The translations under genes were made by a program, and so were the position numbers. A stretch of 64,000 bases of DNA from positions 124,001 to 188,000 of the forward strand of contig NZ_SRZC01000001.1 of the NCBI RefSeq assembly GCF_004792655.1, given 5' to 3'. Below the pieces are notes generated by a model. The model did no database searches. It was not told the origin of the DNA and saw nothing but the letters and a program-made list of their open reading frames with translations. The stretch comes from Palleniella muris (GTDB lineage Bacteria; Bacteroidota; Bacteroidia; Bacteroidales; Bacteroidaceae). Shown one piece after another: positions 52,231-60,278 of the stretch; within the stretch, counting starts at the first letter, position 1, and each line of letters starts with the position of its first letter.

Positions 52231-52334
52231 CCGCCAATGAGCATAGAAAAGTCTCGGAACTCCGCAACGCTCTCGACACCTATCTTGAGCTTCTCGGAAA
52301 GCAGCCATAATCACAGGCAAAACAAAAGGTTACC
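52231..52334. repeat. Right copy of the argE 3'-end direct repeat
   Basis: About 100 bp matching 51285-51389, including the argE C-terminal coding end and the following CAAAAGGTTACC. It is not translated as argE here. Confidence 0.85.
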
Positions 52335-52413
52335 TTCCACCATGTAAAAGGTAACGGTTGACCATGCAAAAGGTTATCTTTCGCACCATGAAAGACAACC
52401 TTTTGTCTTACAT
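52323..52413. repeat. 22-bp tandem repeat array (four units)
   Basis: Units start at 52323, 52345, 52367 and 52391, for example CAAAAGGTTACC and TAAAAGGTAACGG with CCATG linkers. The array begins inside the right argE repeat copy. The 473 bases from 52202 to 52675 hold this, the next repeat and no gene. Confidence 0.75.
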
Positions 52414-52510
52414 TTCCTAACTATTTAGGTATCAAGGATATAGCCAACACCTATTTACATACAAGAAGTAACTGTATGACAGCACATTATACAACATCTA
52501 CACCTATACC

Positions 52511-52616
52511 TTTCTGAGGGCTGTGGCGGAGCCACACTTTCTGAGGTATATGTGGTTATACTGTTTGTGTAGGGATTGTTGCTGAAAAACAACTCCACCA
52601 CACCTTCTGAGGTTTA
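52511..52616. repeat. TGTGGCGGAGCCACA / TTCTGAGGT repeat downstream of lytS
   Basis: TGTGGCGGAGCCACA (52522-52536) is flanked by TTTCTGAGGG and TTTCTGAGGT, and CCACACCTTCTGAGGT recurs at ~52600-52615. The same sequence forms a hairpin at 54549-54585, so copies flank the LytS/LytTR genes. Confidence 0.6.
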
Positions 52617-52674
52617 TTTTGCACACACTTTTCCTCCATTTTTGTCACACACCCCCTCACTTTTCTACCGCATT

Positions 52675-53646
52675 TCACACCATCACAGGGAGGGTGACAG
52701 TGAAGGTTTTGTCGGTGAATTCGACAGAAATCGCCTGATTGTGCAGGGCATACTGCCGCCTGATGTTCTTCAGCCCCACTCCGGAGGCTGCCACTTTGCG
52801 GCGCAGACGGAGATTGTTCGTGACGGTGACTTTGTCGTCCGTGACAACGATGTTTATCACCAAAGGCGACTCCGAAGTGCAGACATTGTGCTTTATGGCA
52901 TTCTCCACAAGCATCTGCACGCTTGCCGGGATAATCCGACCGCCCTTTTCCACTCGCCCGTCGGTCATCTCCACCTTCAGAGAATCGCCGAAACGGACTT
53001 GTTCAAGATAGATATACTTATGCGCGAACTCCAGTTCCTCGTCGATGCTCACCGTCGTCCGCTCGCCGTTGGAAAGGAGGTAGCGGTAGACTGCCGACAG
53101 CCGTTTGGCGAAAATGTTGGTCTTCTCCGCATCGATGTACGCCAAGGAGGCAAGCACATTAAGGCTGTTGAAGAGGAAATGCGGGTTGATTTGGTTCCTG
53201 AGAGCCGCAAGCTGGTAGTTTGCTTTCTCCTTCTCAATCTCCTGCTGGCGGTTGTTGTAGAAGAAAAGCTCTATCAGGAGCGTGACAACCCAGTTCCACG
53301 GAACGGCGGGAAGGGCGGACTTCACAAGCTCGCGGACACCGAAATCGGAGAAGATGAAGTTAAGAAAACATACTATGAAGACGCACGCCACCGTCGTGAC
53401 AACGATGTCTGCCGTCAGCCGCAAGGAATTGCCGAGGGAGGAAACACCGGACATCAGCCTTATGAAAAGATAGTCGAAACTGCCTATCATAAGGCATACC
53501 AGCAGGTTTATGACAATATTCTTCAACAGGTAATCTTCCCTTCCGGTTATAATGCAGTAGATGCCGATAAACGGAACAAAGGAGACTGAAACCACGATAA
53601 TGAACAAAAGGATGTATCTGTACTGCTTCATATTCTTGAAATTCAT
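52675..53646 (-). CDS. LytS-type sensor histidine kinase
   Basis: A 323-aa membrane protein with four hydrophobic helices (about 9-33, 42-62, 78-101 and 117-135), a HisKA_7TM/His_kinase domain with NPHFLFNSLNVLASL around the phospho-accepting His, and a C-terminal ATPase with LVENAIKHN and GVGLKNIRRQ. This is the LytS/AgrC-like group. Its start overlaps the response regulator stop by 4 bases, so they are one operon. The signal is not known. Confidence 0.88.
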   Translation of the reverse strand: MNFKNMKQYRYILLFIIVVSVSFVPFIGIYCIITGREDYLLKNIVINLLVCLMIGSFDYLFIRLMSGVSSLGNSLRLTADIVVTTVACVFIVCFLNFIFSDFGVRELVKSALPAVPWNWVVTLLIELFFYNNRQQEIEKEKANYQLAALRNQINPHFLFNSLNVLASLAYIDAEKTNIFAKRLSAVYRYLLSNGERTTVSIDEELEFAHKYIYLEQVRFGDSLKVEMTDGRVEKGGRIIPASVQMLVENAIKHNVCTSESPLVINIVVTDDKVTVTNNLRLRRKVAASGVGLKNIRRQYALHNQAISVEFTDKTFTVTLPVMV

Positions 53647-54401
53647 ATTATTCCGTCAATCCAATCCAGGAAACTCTTTGCCCTGCTGCGGCTGACGAAT
53701 CCGCAGGCATCGGCTTCCGGTTGGCAATACAGCTTCAGTCTGCCACCAAACTGGCGTGTGCAGCGGACGACAGCGCGGATGTTGACGATGCTGTTGCGTG
53801 AGGTGCGGAAGAACATTTCGCCGTCGAGAAGCTCTTCAAGCCTGTCAAGGGAGTAGTCAACGATGTGGCGTTTGCCCGTGAAAAGGTGGAGGAACGTGTA
53901 CTTGTCCTCGCTGTAAAAGAAGGCTATGTCCGACGCTGGGACATGGGTGTAGGCATCACCCGTACGGACAAGGAAGCGGTTTTTCGGCATCGAAGAGGAA
54001 TAATCGCCATTCAGCAGTGCCACCTTCTCCGACGCGCTCGTCACCGTGGAGCGACGTTCCAAGCGTTCGAGGGCAAGGGCAAGATCCTCTTTTTCAAAAG
54101 GTTTCAGCAGATAGTCCACGCCATTGACCTTGAATGCCTTTATCGCATACTCATCGTAGGCGGTGGTGAAAATCACCGGAATGTCCGCTTTTGTCTGCTC
54201 GAAAATCTCGAAACACAAGCCGTCAGCCAGCGAAATGTCCGCAAGGATGAAGTCGAAATCCTGCGATTTCAGCAGTTCGACGCTCTGCGCGACACTCTGT
54301 GCCCACCCCGTCAACAGATAGTCAGGACGCAGTTCGTCGACCATTCTCTTAAGTTCTTTGTAGGCAAATGGCTCGTCCTCTATGATAAGATATTTCACCA
54401 T
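53643..54401 (-). CDS. LytTR-family response regulator
   Basis: A 252-aa protein with a receiver domain (about 1-120; LIIEDEPF, acceptor Asp in FDFILADISLAD, Lys in YLLKPFEKEDL) and a LytTR DNA-binding domain (about 145-250; SDIAFFYSEDKYTFLHL, RTSRNSIVNIRAVVR). It partners the LytS kinase encoded downstream. A TGTGGCGGAGCCACA hairpin lies upstream at 54549-54585, a possible target, and the outer-membrane gene at 54729 lies further upstream. Confidence 0.9.
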   Translation of the reverse strand: MVKYLIIEDEPFAYKELKRMVDELRPDYLLTGWAQSVAQSVELLKSQDFDFILADISLADGLCFEIFEQTKADIPVIFTTAYDEYAIKAFKVNGVDYLLKPFEKEDLALALERLERRSTVTSASEKVALLNGDYSSSMPKNRFLVRTGDAYTHVPASDIAFFYSEDKYTFLHLFTGKRHIVDYSLDRLEELLDGEMFFRTSRNSIVNIRAVVRCTRQFGGRLKLYCQPEADACGFVSRSRAKSFLDWIDGII

Positions 54402-54548
54402 GATATTATATATATGTGTATTTTCTCTTATAAAAAACCATTTTCAGGAATAATCTCAGTACGGTCGCTATGACAAAAATATGCCCCAGCAAGTGTGGCG
54501 GAGCTATGTTCATGAACATCCCCCATACAAACCGGTGCGGACAAGCAC

Positions 54549-54585
54549 ACCTCAGAAGATGTGGCGGAGCCACACCTTCTGAGGT
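54549..54585. repeat. Hairpin repeat ACCTCAGAAG..CTTCTGAGGT upstream of lytR
   Basis: A 17-bp inverted repeat with one mismatch around GGA, built from the TGTGGCGGAGCCACA unit seen at 52.5 kb. Nearby, GTCGCATAACG with ATGCG is directly repeated with a ~65-base period (54590-54629 and 54655-54692). The gap 54402-54728 holds no gene. Confidence 0.6.
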
Positions 54586-54728
54586 CTATCTGTATGGATA
54601 TCGCATAACGAGATGCGCGATTTCATTTAGCCCATTCCTCTATTTTATGGTCTATCAATATGGATGTCGCATAACGGGATGCGATGTCATTTCTTGTCGG
54701 GTTGCAATCATGAAAACCTGCCGTTCCA

Positions 54729-55625
54729 TTACAAACGGAACCTCATCCCTGCCGAAAGGCGCAACGCCGGCCGGAAATGCGGATTGTCTTCATCGTCGTC
54801 AGTGAAACTGTTGAAGAAGCCTTTCAGACTGCGTTCCGTAGTCTTTATGCCACGAAGCCAGTTGCCGCCGACCGTGGCGAAGAGGGTCATGCGCTTGCCG
54901 AAACGGAACGAAGGGGAAAGGTAGCTGCGCAACATCGTCATGGAGTAGACCTGTTCCCGGCCTTCCACGGACATCACGGCAGAAAGACCGTCCACCTCCA
55001 TCGGCACGAGTTCCAGGGCGAATCTATCAGAAAAATGCGTTGAAATCGCCATTTTTATGCTGTTTGCCATGTCTACCCGGAACGTGAACTTGCCGTTTCG
55101 CTGCCAGTTAAGGTAGAATATCGGCATTGCCATCGGTGCACCGTAGGAGTTTGTTATTCCTCCTCCGATACCGAGACTGAGGTTCTTGTTCAGGCTGTAG
55201 ACAAAGATAACTCCGCCACTGCCCAATATGCTTTTCGCCGAAATCTCGTCGGCAGGGGCGTAGATGCCGCAGCCAGCATTGGCCATGATGCTCCATTTCT
55301 CCGAGATTGGGCGGATGTGCGTCAGACTGATGCCGCTGTTTATGATGCTTGTGGGGTTCAGCTCGCGGGCTTCACCGTGGTTGTCCATCTCGGCATATTT
55401 GCCGGAAATGCTTGCCATCCATGCCGTCCTCTGCCCTCGCTCGTTCTCCTTTGAGGACAAAGGGATGGTATAGCCTGCCGATACCATATACATGCCGCCC
55501 GACCCGAAACGGTCGCCAAGCTCGTTGCGCAGCGCACTTGAAGAGAGGTTTTCGTAAGTGATGTAGCCTTGCGCCATGCCTGCCACCGCCCGGAGGAGCA
55601 GGATTGCCATAGTGATTTTTCTCAT
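54729..55625 (-). CDS. Outer-membrane beta-barrel protein (DUF6268-like)
   Basis: A 298-aa protein with a signal peptide (MRKITMAILLLRAVAGMAQG), many alternating strands (WSIMANAGCGIYAPADEI, LSLGIGGGITNSYGA) and an aromatic C-terminus (LSAGMRFRL). It resembles DUF6268-type outer-membrane proteins of Bacteroidetes, function unknown. It lies upstream of the LytTR regulator and may be a target of it. The start at 55625 is taken next to the signal peptide; longer frames lack one. Confidence 0.7.
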   Translation of the reverse strand: MRKITMAILLLRAVAGMAQGYITYENLSSSALRNELGDRFGSGGMYMVSAGYTIPLSSKENERGQRTAWMASISGKYAEMDNHGEARELNPTSIINSGISLTHIRPISEKWSIMANAGCGIYAPADEISAKSILGSGGVIFVYSLNKNLSLGIGGGITNSYGAPMAMPIFYLNWQRNGKFTFRVDMANSIKMAISTHFSDRFALELVPMEVDGLSAVMSVEGREQVYSMTMLRSYLSPSFRFGKRMTLFATVGGNWLRGIKTTERSLKGFFNSFTDDDEDNPHFRPALRLSAGMRFRL

Positions 55626-55879
55626 ATCCTTTTTTTGTGGGACAAAATTAAGGATAAAGTCCGGCATCGCAAAGATTTTTCCGACAGACGGTTGTTTACG
55701 GCATCCGAACTGCATTACCGGCACATAATCCACGCATCATGACCGACCTCAATGCCATATAACCAAGTGCAAAATTACAAAACATTCTCGAAAATTGAAG
55801 AAAAATCAAAAAAAATCACATTTTCCTGTAACTTTTCCGTAACCCAATCGTCTTCTGTATAGATTAAGGCAAAAAAACA

Positions 55880-56374
55880 ATGATGAACTACAAGTACATA
55901 GAACAGTTGCTCGAGCGTTACTGGGAGTGCCGGACGACGCTGGAAGAGGAGGCTATCCTGCGCGCATTCTTCGCTCAGGACAGTGTCCCGGTGGAGCTGT
56001 TGCAGTACCGACAGCTGTTCATTGCACAGAATGAGGAGAAGAAGGAAGTCCGAATCTCTGACGATTTTGACGAGCGCATGCTGTCCATCATCAATGACGA
56101 GAAGCCTGTCAAGGCACGCAACATCACGCTTTCACAGCGTCTGCGCCCACTCTATCGCGCATCAGCGGTCGTCGCCATAATCATCACTCTCGGCACTGCA
56201 GCACAGAAAGCGACCGAACCGACAGACTCGCCTTACCCTTCGCAGATAGCGAAAGAGCCGTCTGTAAACAAAGGGCCGTCTGTGGCTGTGAAGGACAGTG
56301 TGAAGTCTGACTCCATAAAGTTCGGAGACCGGCATTCACGATTGCAGACCGTGCCGGAGACAATCATCAAGTAA
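55880..56374 (+). CDS. Single-pass membrane protein resembling ECF-operon anti-sigma partners
   Basis: A 164-aa protein with an N-terminal helical region (YIEQLLERYWECRTTLEEEA), a single transmembrane helix (about 96-113, YRASAVVAIIITLG) and a Ser/Lys-rich tail. Such proteins usually follow an ECF sigma gene in Bacteroidales, often mislabelled as oxidoreductases. No sigma gene lies beside it here. It is followed by a strong terminator, so it is an independent unit. Confidence 0.6.
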   Translation: MMNYKYIEQLLERYWECRTTLEEEAILRAFFAQDSVPVELLQYRQLFIAQNEEKKEVRISDDFDERMLSIINDEKPVKARNITLSQRLRPLYRASAVVAIIITLGTAAQKATEPTDSPYPSQIAKEPSVNKGPSVAVKDSVKSDSIKFGDRHSRLQTVPETIIK

Positions 56375-56444
56375 GACATTTTCTAAGCTTTCCAAATAAA
56401 AACAAAACAATCTATTAAAACACTACATCAATAACACCCTAATA

Positions 56445-56480
56445 AAAAGAGGACCGGCAGTGATGCCGGCCCTCTTTTTC
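56445..56480 (+). terminator. Terminator after the anti-sigma-like gene
   Basis: AGAGGACCGGCA pairs with TGCCGGCCCTCT (one mismatch), followed by T5. Confidence 0.85.
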
Positions 56481-56748
56481 GTCTTTTCCGAACCGGTCAT
56501 TGGAATCCAGCATGATGCTCAGGCTTTTGCCGAGTGGAGGTTCGGATTCTTTGCAGGAGTATGGCGGGCTATACGACTGAACAGAAGCAGGAAAGAAACA
56601 GGCAATTCCTAAAAAAACAAAGAGGTACGGCTGTGCAGAAATTCCATGACCTCCGGCATGACCATATATGACCACCACACCGGCGGTTCAATACTATGGC
56701 AAATCATCAATAATATGTAAAACTGTTGCAGTTGTGGAAGAAAAGCAG

Positions 56749-56756
56749 TACTTTTG
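56749..56756 (+). promoter_or_regulatory. -7 box of accessory locus 2
   Basis: TACTTTTG with TTG 21-22 bases upstream. The leader contains a CCGTGCC/GGCACGG hairpin (56791-56815) and a 28-codon ORF. Confidence 0.65.
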
Positions 56757-56854
56757 CAACCTGAACAAAAGATGCCTGACTGTGTGAACCCCGTGCCAAC
56801 CCATTATCGGCACGGCATACCCAAACAGACAAAAGCATATTTCCCTTGCCTGAG

Positions 56855-56986
56855 ATGACCTGTAAAAAACTACTGTCACCGTTGAACATAACTGTCACTC
56901 TGATTATTGTGGCAGTTGTCCTGTTGTTCCTGATGCCATACGGAAAAGAGCGCATGGCAACGCTGCTCACCCGGCAGAGCAGATGA
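56855..56986 (+). pseudogene. 5' part of a TPR-HTH regulator gene, fused/frameshifted
   Basis: Encodes MTCKKLLSPLNITVTLIIV, a hydrophobic segment, then GKERMATLLTR, the usual N-terminal motif of TPR-LuxR regulators, before a TGA. In the next frame the motif continues as AEQMNSDYIPMDTV, the next segment of the family. The normal region between signal and GKER is missing. The stop overlaps the next ATG (ATGA, 56983-56986), so translational coupling is an alternative reading. Confidence 0.55.
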
Positions 56987-57729
56987 ACTCTGACTATATC
57001 CCCATGGACACCGTGACTTTCATGGACGAAGTCCTCCGCTTTTATGACTCCCACGGCACGGCGGAAGAGAGAATCCGCGCAAACTACATGAACGGATGTG
57101 TCTACCGTGACCGGGGCGACAGCCCTATGGCTCTGGAGTATTACCTGAAAGCCGTGAACCTTGCCGACACAACGGAAAAGACGTGTGACCATGAGCTTCT
57201 AAGCCGTATTTACGGACAGATGGCGGAACTGTTCCATAAGCAGCGTTATCCGCAGAAAGAACTTGAAATGTGGAACAACGCCATCGCTATGGCAAGGAAG
57301 GCGAATGACACCCTGATGGTAATGCAAAGCATGATGAGAATCTCCGGAGTCTACTGGCTGGAAGGCAAGAAAGGGAAGGCTGCGGAGTTTTCCAGAGAGA
57401 CATATAAATTCTGCAAGAAAATGGGAGCGGACTCCTTGGCTGCTCGTGAACTGGCGACCACAATAGCTTATAATCTGGAACATAACAACTTGGACGATGC
57501 AAAACGCGAGATAGACGAGTATGTCTCCAAATCAAGACTGGCTGACAAGCATGGCAACATGGCGGAAGGAAGCGAGTTCTTCTATTCCTATTTGGGCGAG
57601 TATTATCTCAAATCCCATAATACAGACTCCGCCCTGTATTATTACAGGAAACTCATATCCTATGATGAAGACATCATGAACCTTGAGAACGGATATAAGG
57701 GACTGATGGAAGTATACGGAAATCTGTAA
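56983..57729 (+). pseudogene. TPR region of a TPR-HTH regulator, ended by an in-frame TAA
   Basis: A 248-codon stretch with TPR helices such as DSPMALEYYLKAVNLA, AKRKANDTLMVMQ-like and DSALYYYRKLISYDED. It ends at TAA (57727-57729) after YKGLMEVYGNL, while the same frame continues 15 bases later with the TM and HTH part. It therefore looks like one gene broken by a nonsense mutation. Before it the frame is also shifted near 56975. Confidence 0.75.
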
Positions 57730-57744
57730 CTGTCAGTCTCTGTA

Positions 57745-58467
57745 ATGAAATATGCAAAGCTTTACGCCAATGCCAATGATACGGCGAACATAAGAAATTC
57801 CGCAAACGAAGTAAGCAGGGTGCAGGCTCTTTACGACTATTCCTCGTACCAGCAGGACGCTCTGGAAAATTCCAGAAAGGTGACACGGCTGTGGTGTATA
57901 CTATTCTCCAGTCTTGTGGCTGTGGTGGTGATAGCATGCGTATCTTATTTATTCCATAAAAGATATAAAGGCAAAATGTTTTCCGAACTACGAGAGCTTA
58001 ATAGCAAGTACGTGCAGACATTACGTGCTTACCATGATGCTGTTGCAGAATATGACAAAGTCAATACAGAAAAATCAGTCAGTGAAAACAAGCAGGACGA
58101 TAATATTGAAAATTTGGAAAAAGAACTTTCTACTTATCAGGATGGTTTTGATATAAGCAAACTTATACAGGAAAAAGAACTGCAAAATTACCAGATTGTT
58201 GCGATTATGCATAGCCATGCCTCAAAATTGACATTGCCCACTGTAGCAGAATGGTCGGCACTCATAGATGTTGCCGGCTATCATATTCCTAATGTTCTTG
58301 CTTCACTGGAATCAACCTCGGTACCTCTTACAGAAAACGAACTGAGGGTCTGTATCCTCACACGTATATGTTTTATCCCTTCGGAGATAGCTGTGCTGTT
58401 GAATATGACAAAGCAAAACGTCATAAACCTTCGCAGCAGCCTTAATAAAAAATATTTAACCAAATAG
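57745..58467 (+). pseudogene. Membrane and HTH part of the broken TPR-HTH regulator
   Basis: In the same frame as the TPR part: KYAKLYANAND, a TM helix (LWCILFSSLVAVVVIACVSY), a coiled coil (IENLEKELSTYQDGFDISK) and a C-terminal LuxR-like HTH (LRVCILTRICFIPSEI, NMTKQNVINLRSSLN). The related protein in locus 1 retains only this HTH (12338-12502). Immediately downstream are the paired GTAC boxes and the truncated DUF3244-like gene. Confidence 0.75.
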
Positions 58468-58514
58468 GAGCAAGGACATTTACAAAAAATATTTCCAGGT
58501 TATAACACCACAAT

Positions 58515-58596
58515 GTACTTTTTGTACTTTTGCAATAAGTTGCTGATTATTATACAATTAGTATACAACGCTGTAACCTCCGTGTACTAATTGTAC
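58515..58596 (+). promoter_or_regulatory. Paired GTAC-N5-GTAC boxes, locus 2
   Basis: GTACTTTTTGTAC (58515-58527) and GTACTAATTGTAC (58584-58596), starts 69 bp apart, 31 bases before the -7 box. A related TATAC-N5-GTATA lies between. The arrangement mirrors locus 1. Confidence 0.65.
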
Positions 58597-58629
58597 TCAT
58601 TTTTCTTGTTGTTTTCCTAAAATTTGTTG

Positions 58630-58637
58630 TACTTTTG
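58630..58637 (+). promoter_or_regulatory. -7 box before the truncated DUF3244-like gene
   Basis: TACTTTTG, 31 bases after the proximal GTAC box, matching the 30-base distance in locus 1. Confidence 0.65.
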
Positions 58638-58717
58638 CAAAAGTCAAATGGCATCTCAGCAATCAGAAGCAAGTTTCATTATACAAGGCTTGCAGACATT
58701 GAACAAAAAGTACAAAA

Positions 58718-58849
58718 ATGAAAAAACTACTACTATTAATTTTCATGTCGGTCTGGTTCTCGCAAATAACACTCTGCGACGAACCTGCAATATCGTCAGG
58801 TTTAATTCCATTAACCTGTTCGTATAACAATCCTACAGCTATAAATTGA
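58718..58849 (+). pseudogene. Truncated DUF3244-like gene
   Basis: A 43-codon frame with a signal peptide (MKKLLLLIFMSVWFSQITLC) and the DUF3244-type LTCSYNNPT, then TGA. It corresponds to residues 1-~50 of the intact gene at 11780-12163. The beta-sandwich part is missing. It follows the twin boxes and a good promoter, so a signal peptide with short tail may still be produced. Confidence 0.65.
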
Positions 58850-58886
58850 AATAGAAAGGGAACCACTTGAACAGCAAGTTATAGAT

Positions 58887-59072
58887 TTGTTCTGTGAGGT
58901 CTTTCAACAGTATTCAACAGATTGTACAGATGTAGTTTTCATTATCAATAAATATCTTGATATTTTGGAAAAATCAGCAGAACTTACAGAGGTACAATTG
59001 AATAGTATAAAGATTGGGTTAGCAACCTCTTTGTATAGTTTCAATTATTGGGATAAAACATTCAACAAATAG
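58887..59072 (+). CDS. Possible small protein or gene remnant
   Basis: A 61-codon frame opening at TTG, extended upstream to a non-ATG frame (IEREPLEQQVID). It encodes a helical, mildly acidic peptide: YLDILEKSAELTEVQLNSIK. No ATG, no promoter and no homologue recognised. It lies between the truncated DUF3244-like gene and the membrane protein gene. Could be a remnant of a further gene. Confidence 0.3.
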   Translation: MFCEVFQQYSTDCTDVVFIINKYLDILEKSAELTEVQLNSIKIGLATSLYSFNYWDKTFNK

Positions 59073-59150
59073 CGTACAAAAACCTTATTCATATAGAAAG
59101 TGCAGAAATTTTTTTAGTTCCATACTTATTACTTAGCTAAATATGAGTAT

Positions 59151-59453
59151 ATGAAATGGTATCCTATCTTGTCAAGACTTTGTAAGTTGTCATTGGCAAT
59201 TGTACCTGCGGCATCAAGTTGTGAGATGCTGCATACCGCCGCCAGTGTGGTCTTCTTCCTCCTATTGGCTGTTCTTTTCATAGCAGCCATGATTGATTCA
59301 TCAACAGTATACAGGAGGAACTATTGGGACATACTGATTGGATTTATAGGTGTGTTCAACGGCTTTTTCTTTGAAAGCAGGGAACATGCTATATTCTGGA
59401 TGGCTTATATGTTCTTTATGTTGATTGATAAAAAAGACAACGCAAGAAAGTAG
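59151..59453 (+). CDS. Small multi-pass membrane protein, unknown (paralogue of 9146-9451)
   Basis: A 100-aa protein with hydrophobic segments (about 8-22, 30-47, 62-75 and 78-92: VVFFLLLAVLFIAAMIDSS, HAIFWMAYMFFMLI). Its relative in locus 1 is frameshifted twice, so this is the intact copy. No family recognised. It lies in the same relative position, after the DUF3244-like gene, in both loci. Confidence 0.65.
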   Translation: MKWYPILSRLCKLSLAIVPAASSCEMLHTAASVVFFLLLAVLFIAAMIDSSTVYRRNYWDILIGFIGVFNGFFFESREHAIFWMAYMFFMLIDKKDNARK

Positions 59454-59524
59454 TCATTCTTTCCTTAAAAATTAAAATTCGGTGAAAGAATGAATCCAAG
59501 TAAACTTAAACAATCCTCTCAATT

Positions 59525-59875
59525 ATGAAAACAAAAATCAGTTTATTGCTACTTCTGTTGTGTTCCTTCTTCATTCTGTCCTCATGCAGCAGTGATGATG
59601 ATGACGATTCCAGAATTGTCACCTTCTATGTTTCAGACAAAACGGGAACATATCATGGATTCAGTAATGATGAATACGAAGGCATGCTGATACGCGAAGA
59701 GGGCAGCACAGTATGGGAGTGTGAACCTTTCGACCTCATATCGGGCTTCACTTATGAAAAGGGCACCGCATACATACTGAAAGTTATTGAGACGAGGCTT
59801 AGTAATCCGCCGGCTGACGCAAGTAAGTATGAATACAGACTGATAAGACACATCCGGTTGGGAATAACGGCATAG
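59525..59875 (+). CDS. DUF4377-like lipoprotein
   Basis: A 116-aa lipoprotein (LSSCSSDDDDD, Cys21). The mature part matches the DUF4377 pattern: EPFDLISGFTYEKGTAYILKV, NPPADASKYEYRLI. Function unknown. It is the last gene of locus 2. Confidence 0.75.
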   Translation: MKTKISLLLLLLCSFFILSSCSSDDDDDSRIVTFYVSDKTGTYHGFSNDEYEGMLIREEGSTVWECEPFDLISGFTYEKGTAYILKVIETRLSNPPADASKYEYRLIRHIRLGITA

Positions 59876-60070
59876 CTCCGTCGGATTCACGCTAAATATA
59901 AACCATATTCAGTTCTGATAAGTTTTCAAGAAAATCAGCAACATAAGTCAGTCAACAGGTTCAATCCCGAACCGGTCATTAAAACACACCATGTATTCTT
60001 TGTTGCTTTCTTGTATGCTTGTCTGTATTCTTTTTGTCTTTTCCCGTTCATGGCAACATATATGAAAAAA

Positions 60071-60160
60071 CAAAAGGTAACCTTTCGCAGTGTGAAAGGT
60101 TACCTTTTACATTGTCAACCGTTACCTTTTACGACATGAAAGGTAACGGTTTGGCATATT
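60071..60160. repeat. 22-bp tandem repeat array (four units)
   Basis: Units begin at 60071, 60093, 60115 and 60139 with cores AAAAGGTAACCTTT, GAAAGGTTACCTTTT, CAACCGTTACCTTTT and AAAGGTAACGGTTT. Adjacent units are mutually complementary. The array sits in the gap between the DUF4377-like gene and the M16 peptidase gene, which holds nothing else recognisable. Confidence 0.75.
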
Positions 60161-60278
60161 ATATTCCCGCCCTCTGCAACATACTCTTATACAACGCATT
60201 ACAAACAATGACATTTCTCCGTCTCTTCGTCGTGGGAATAAACGCCCGAAGCGATGCCGGACGGATTCCGCAAAGCCG

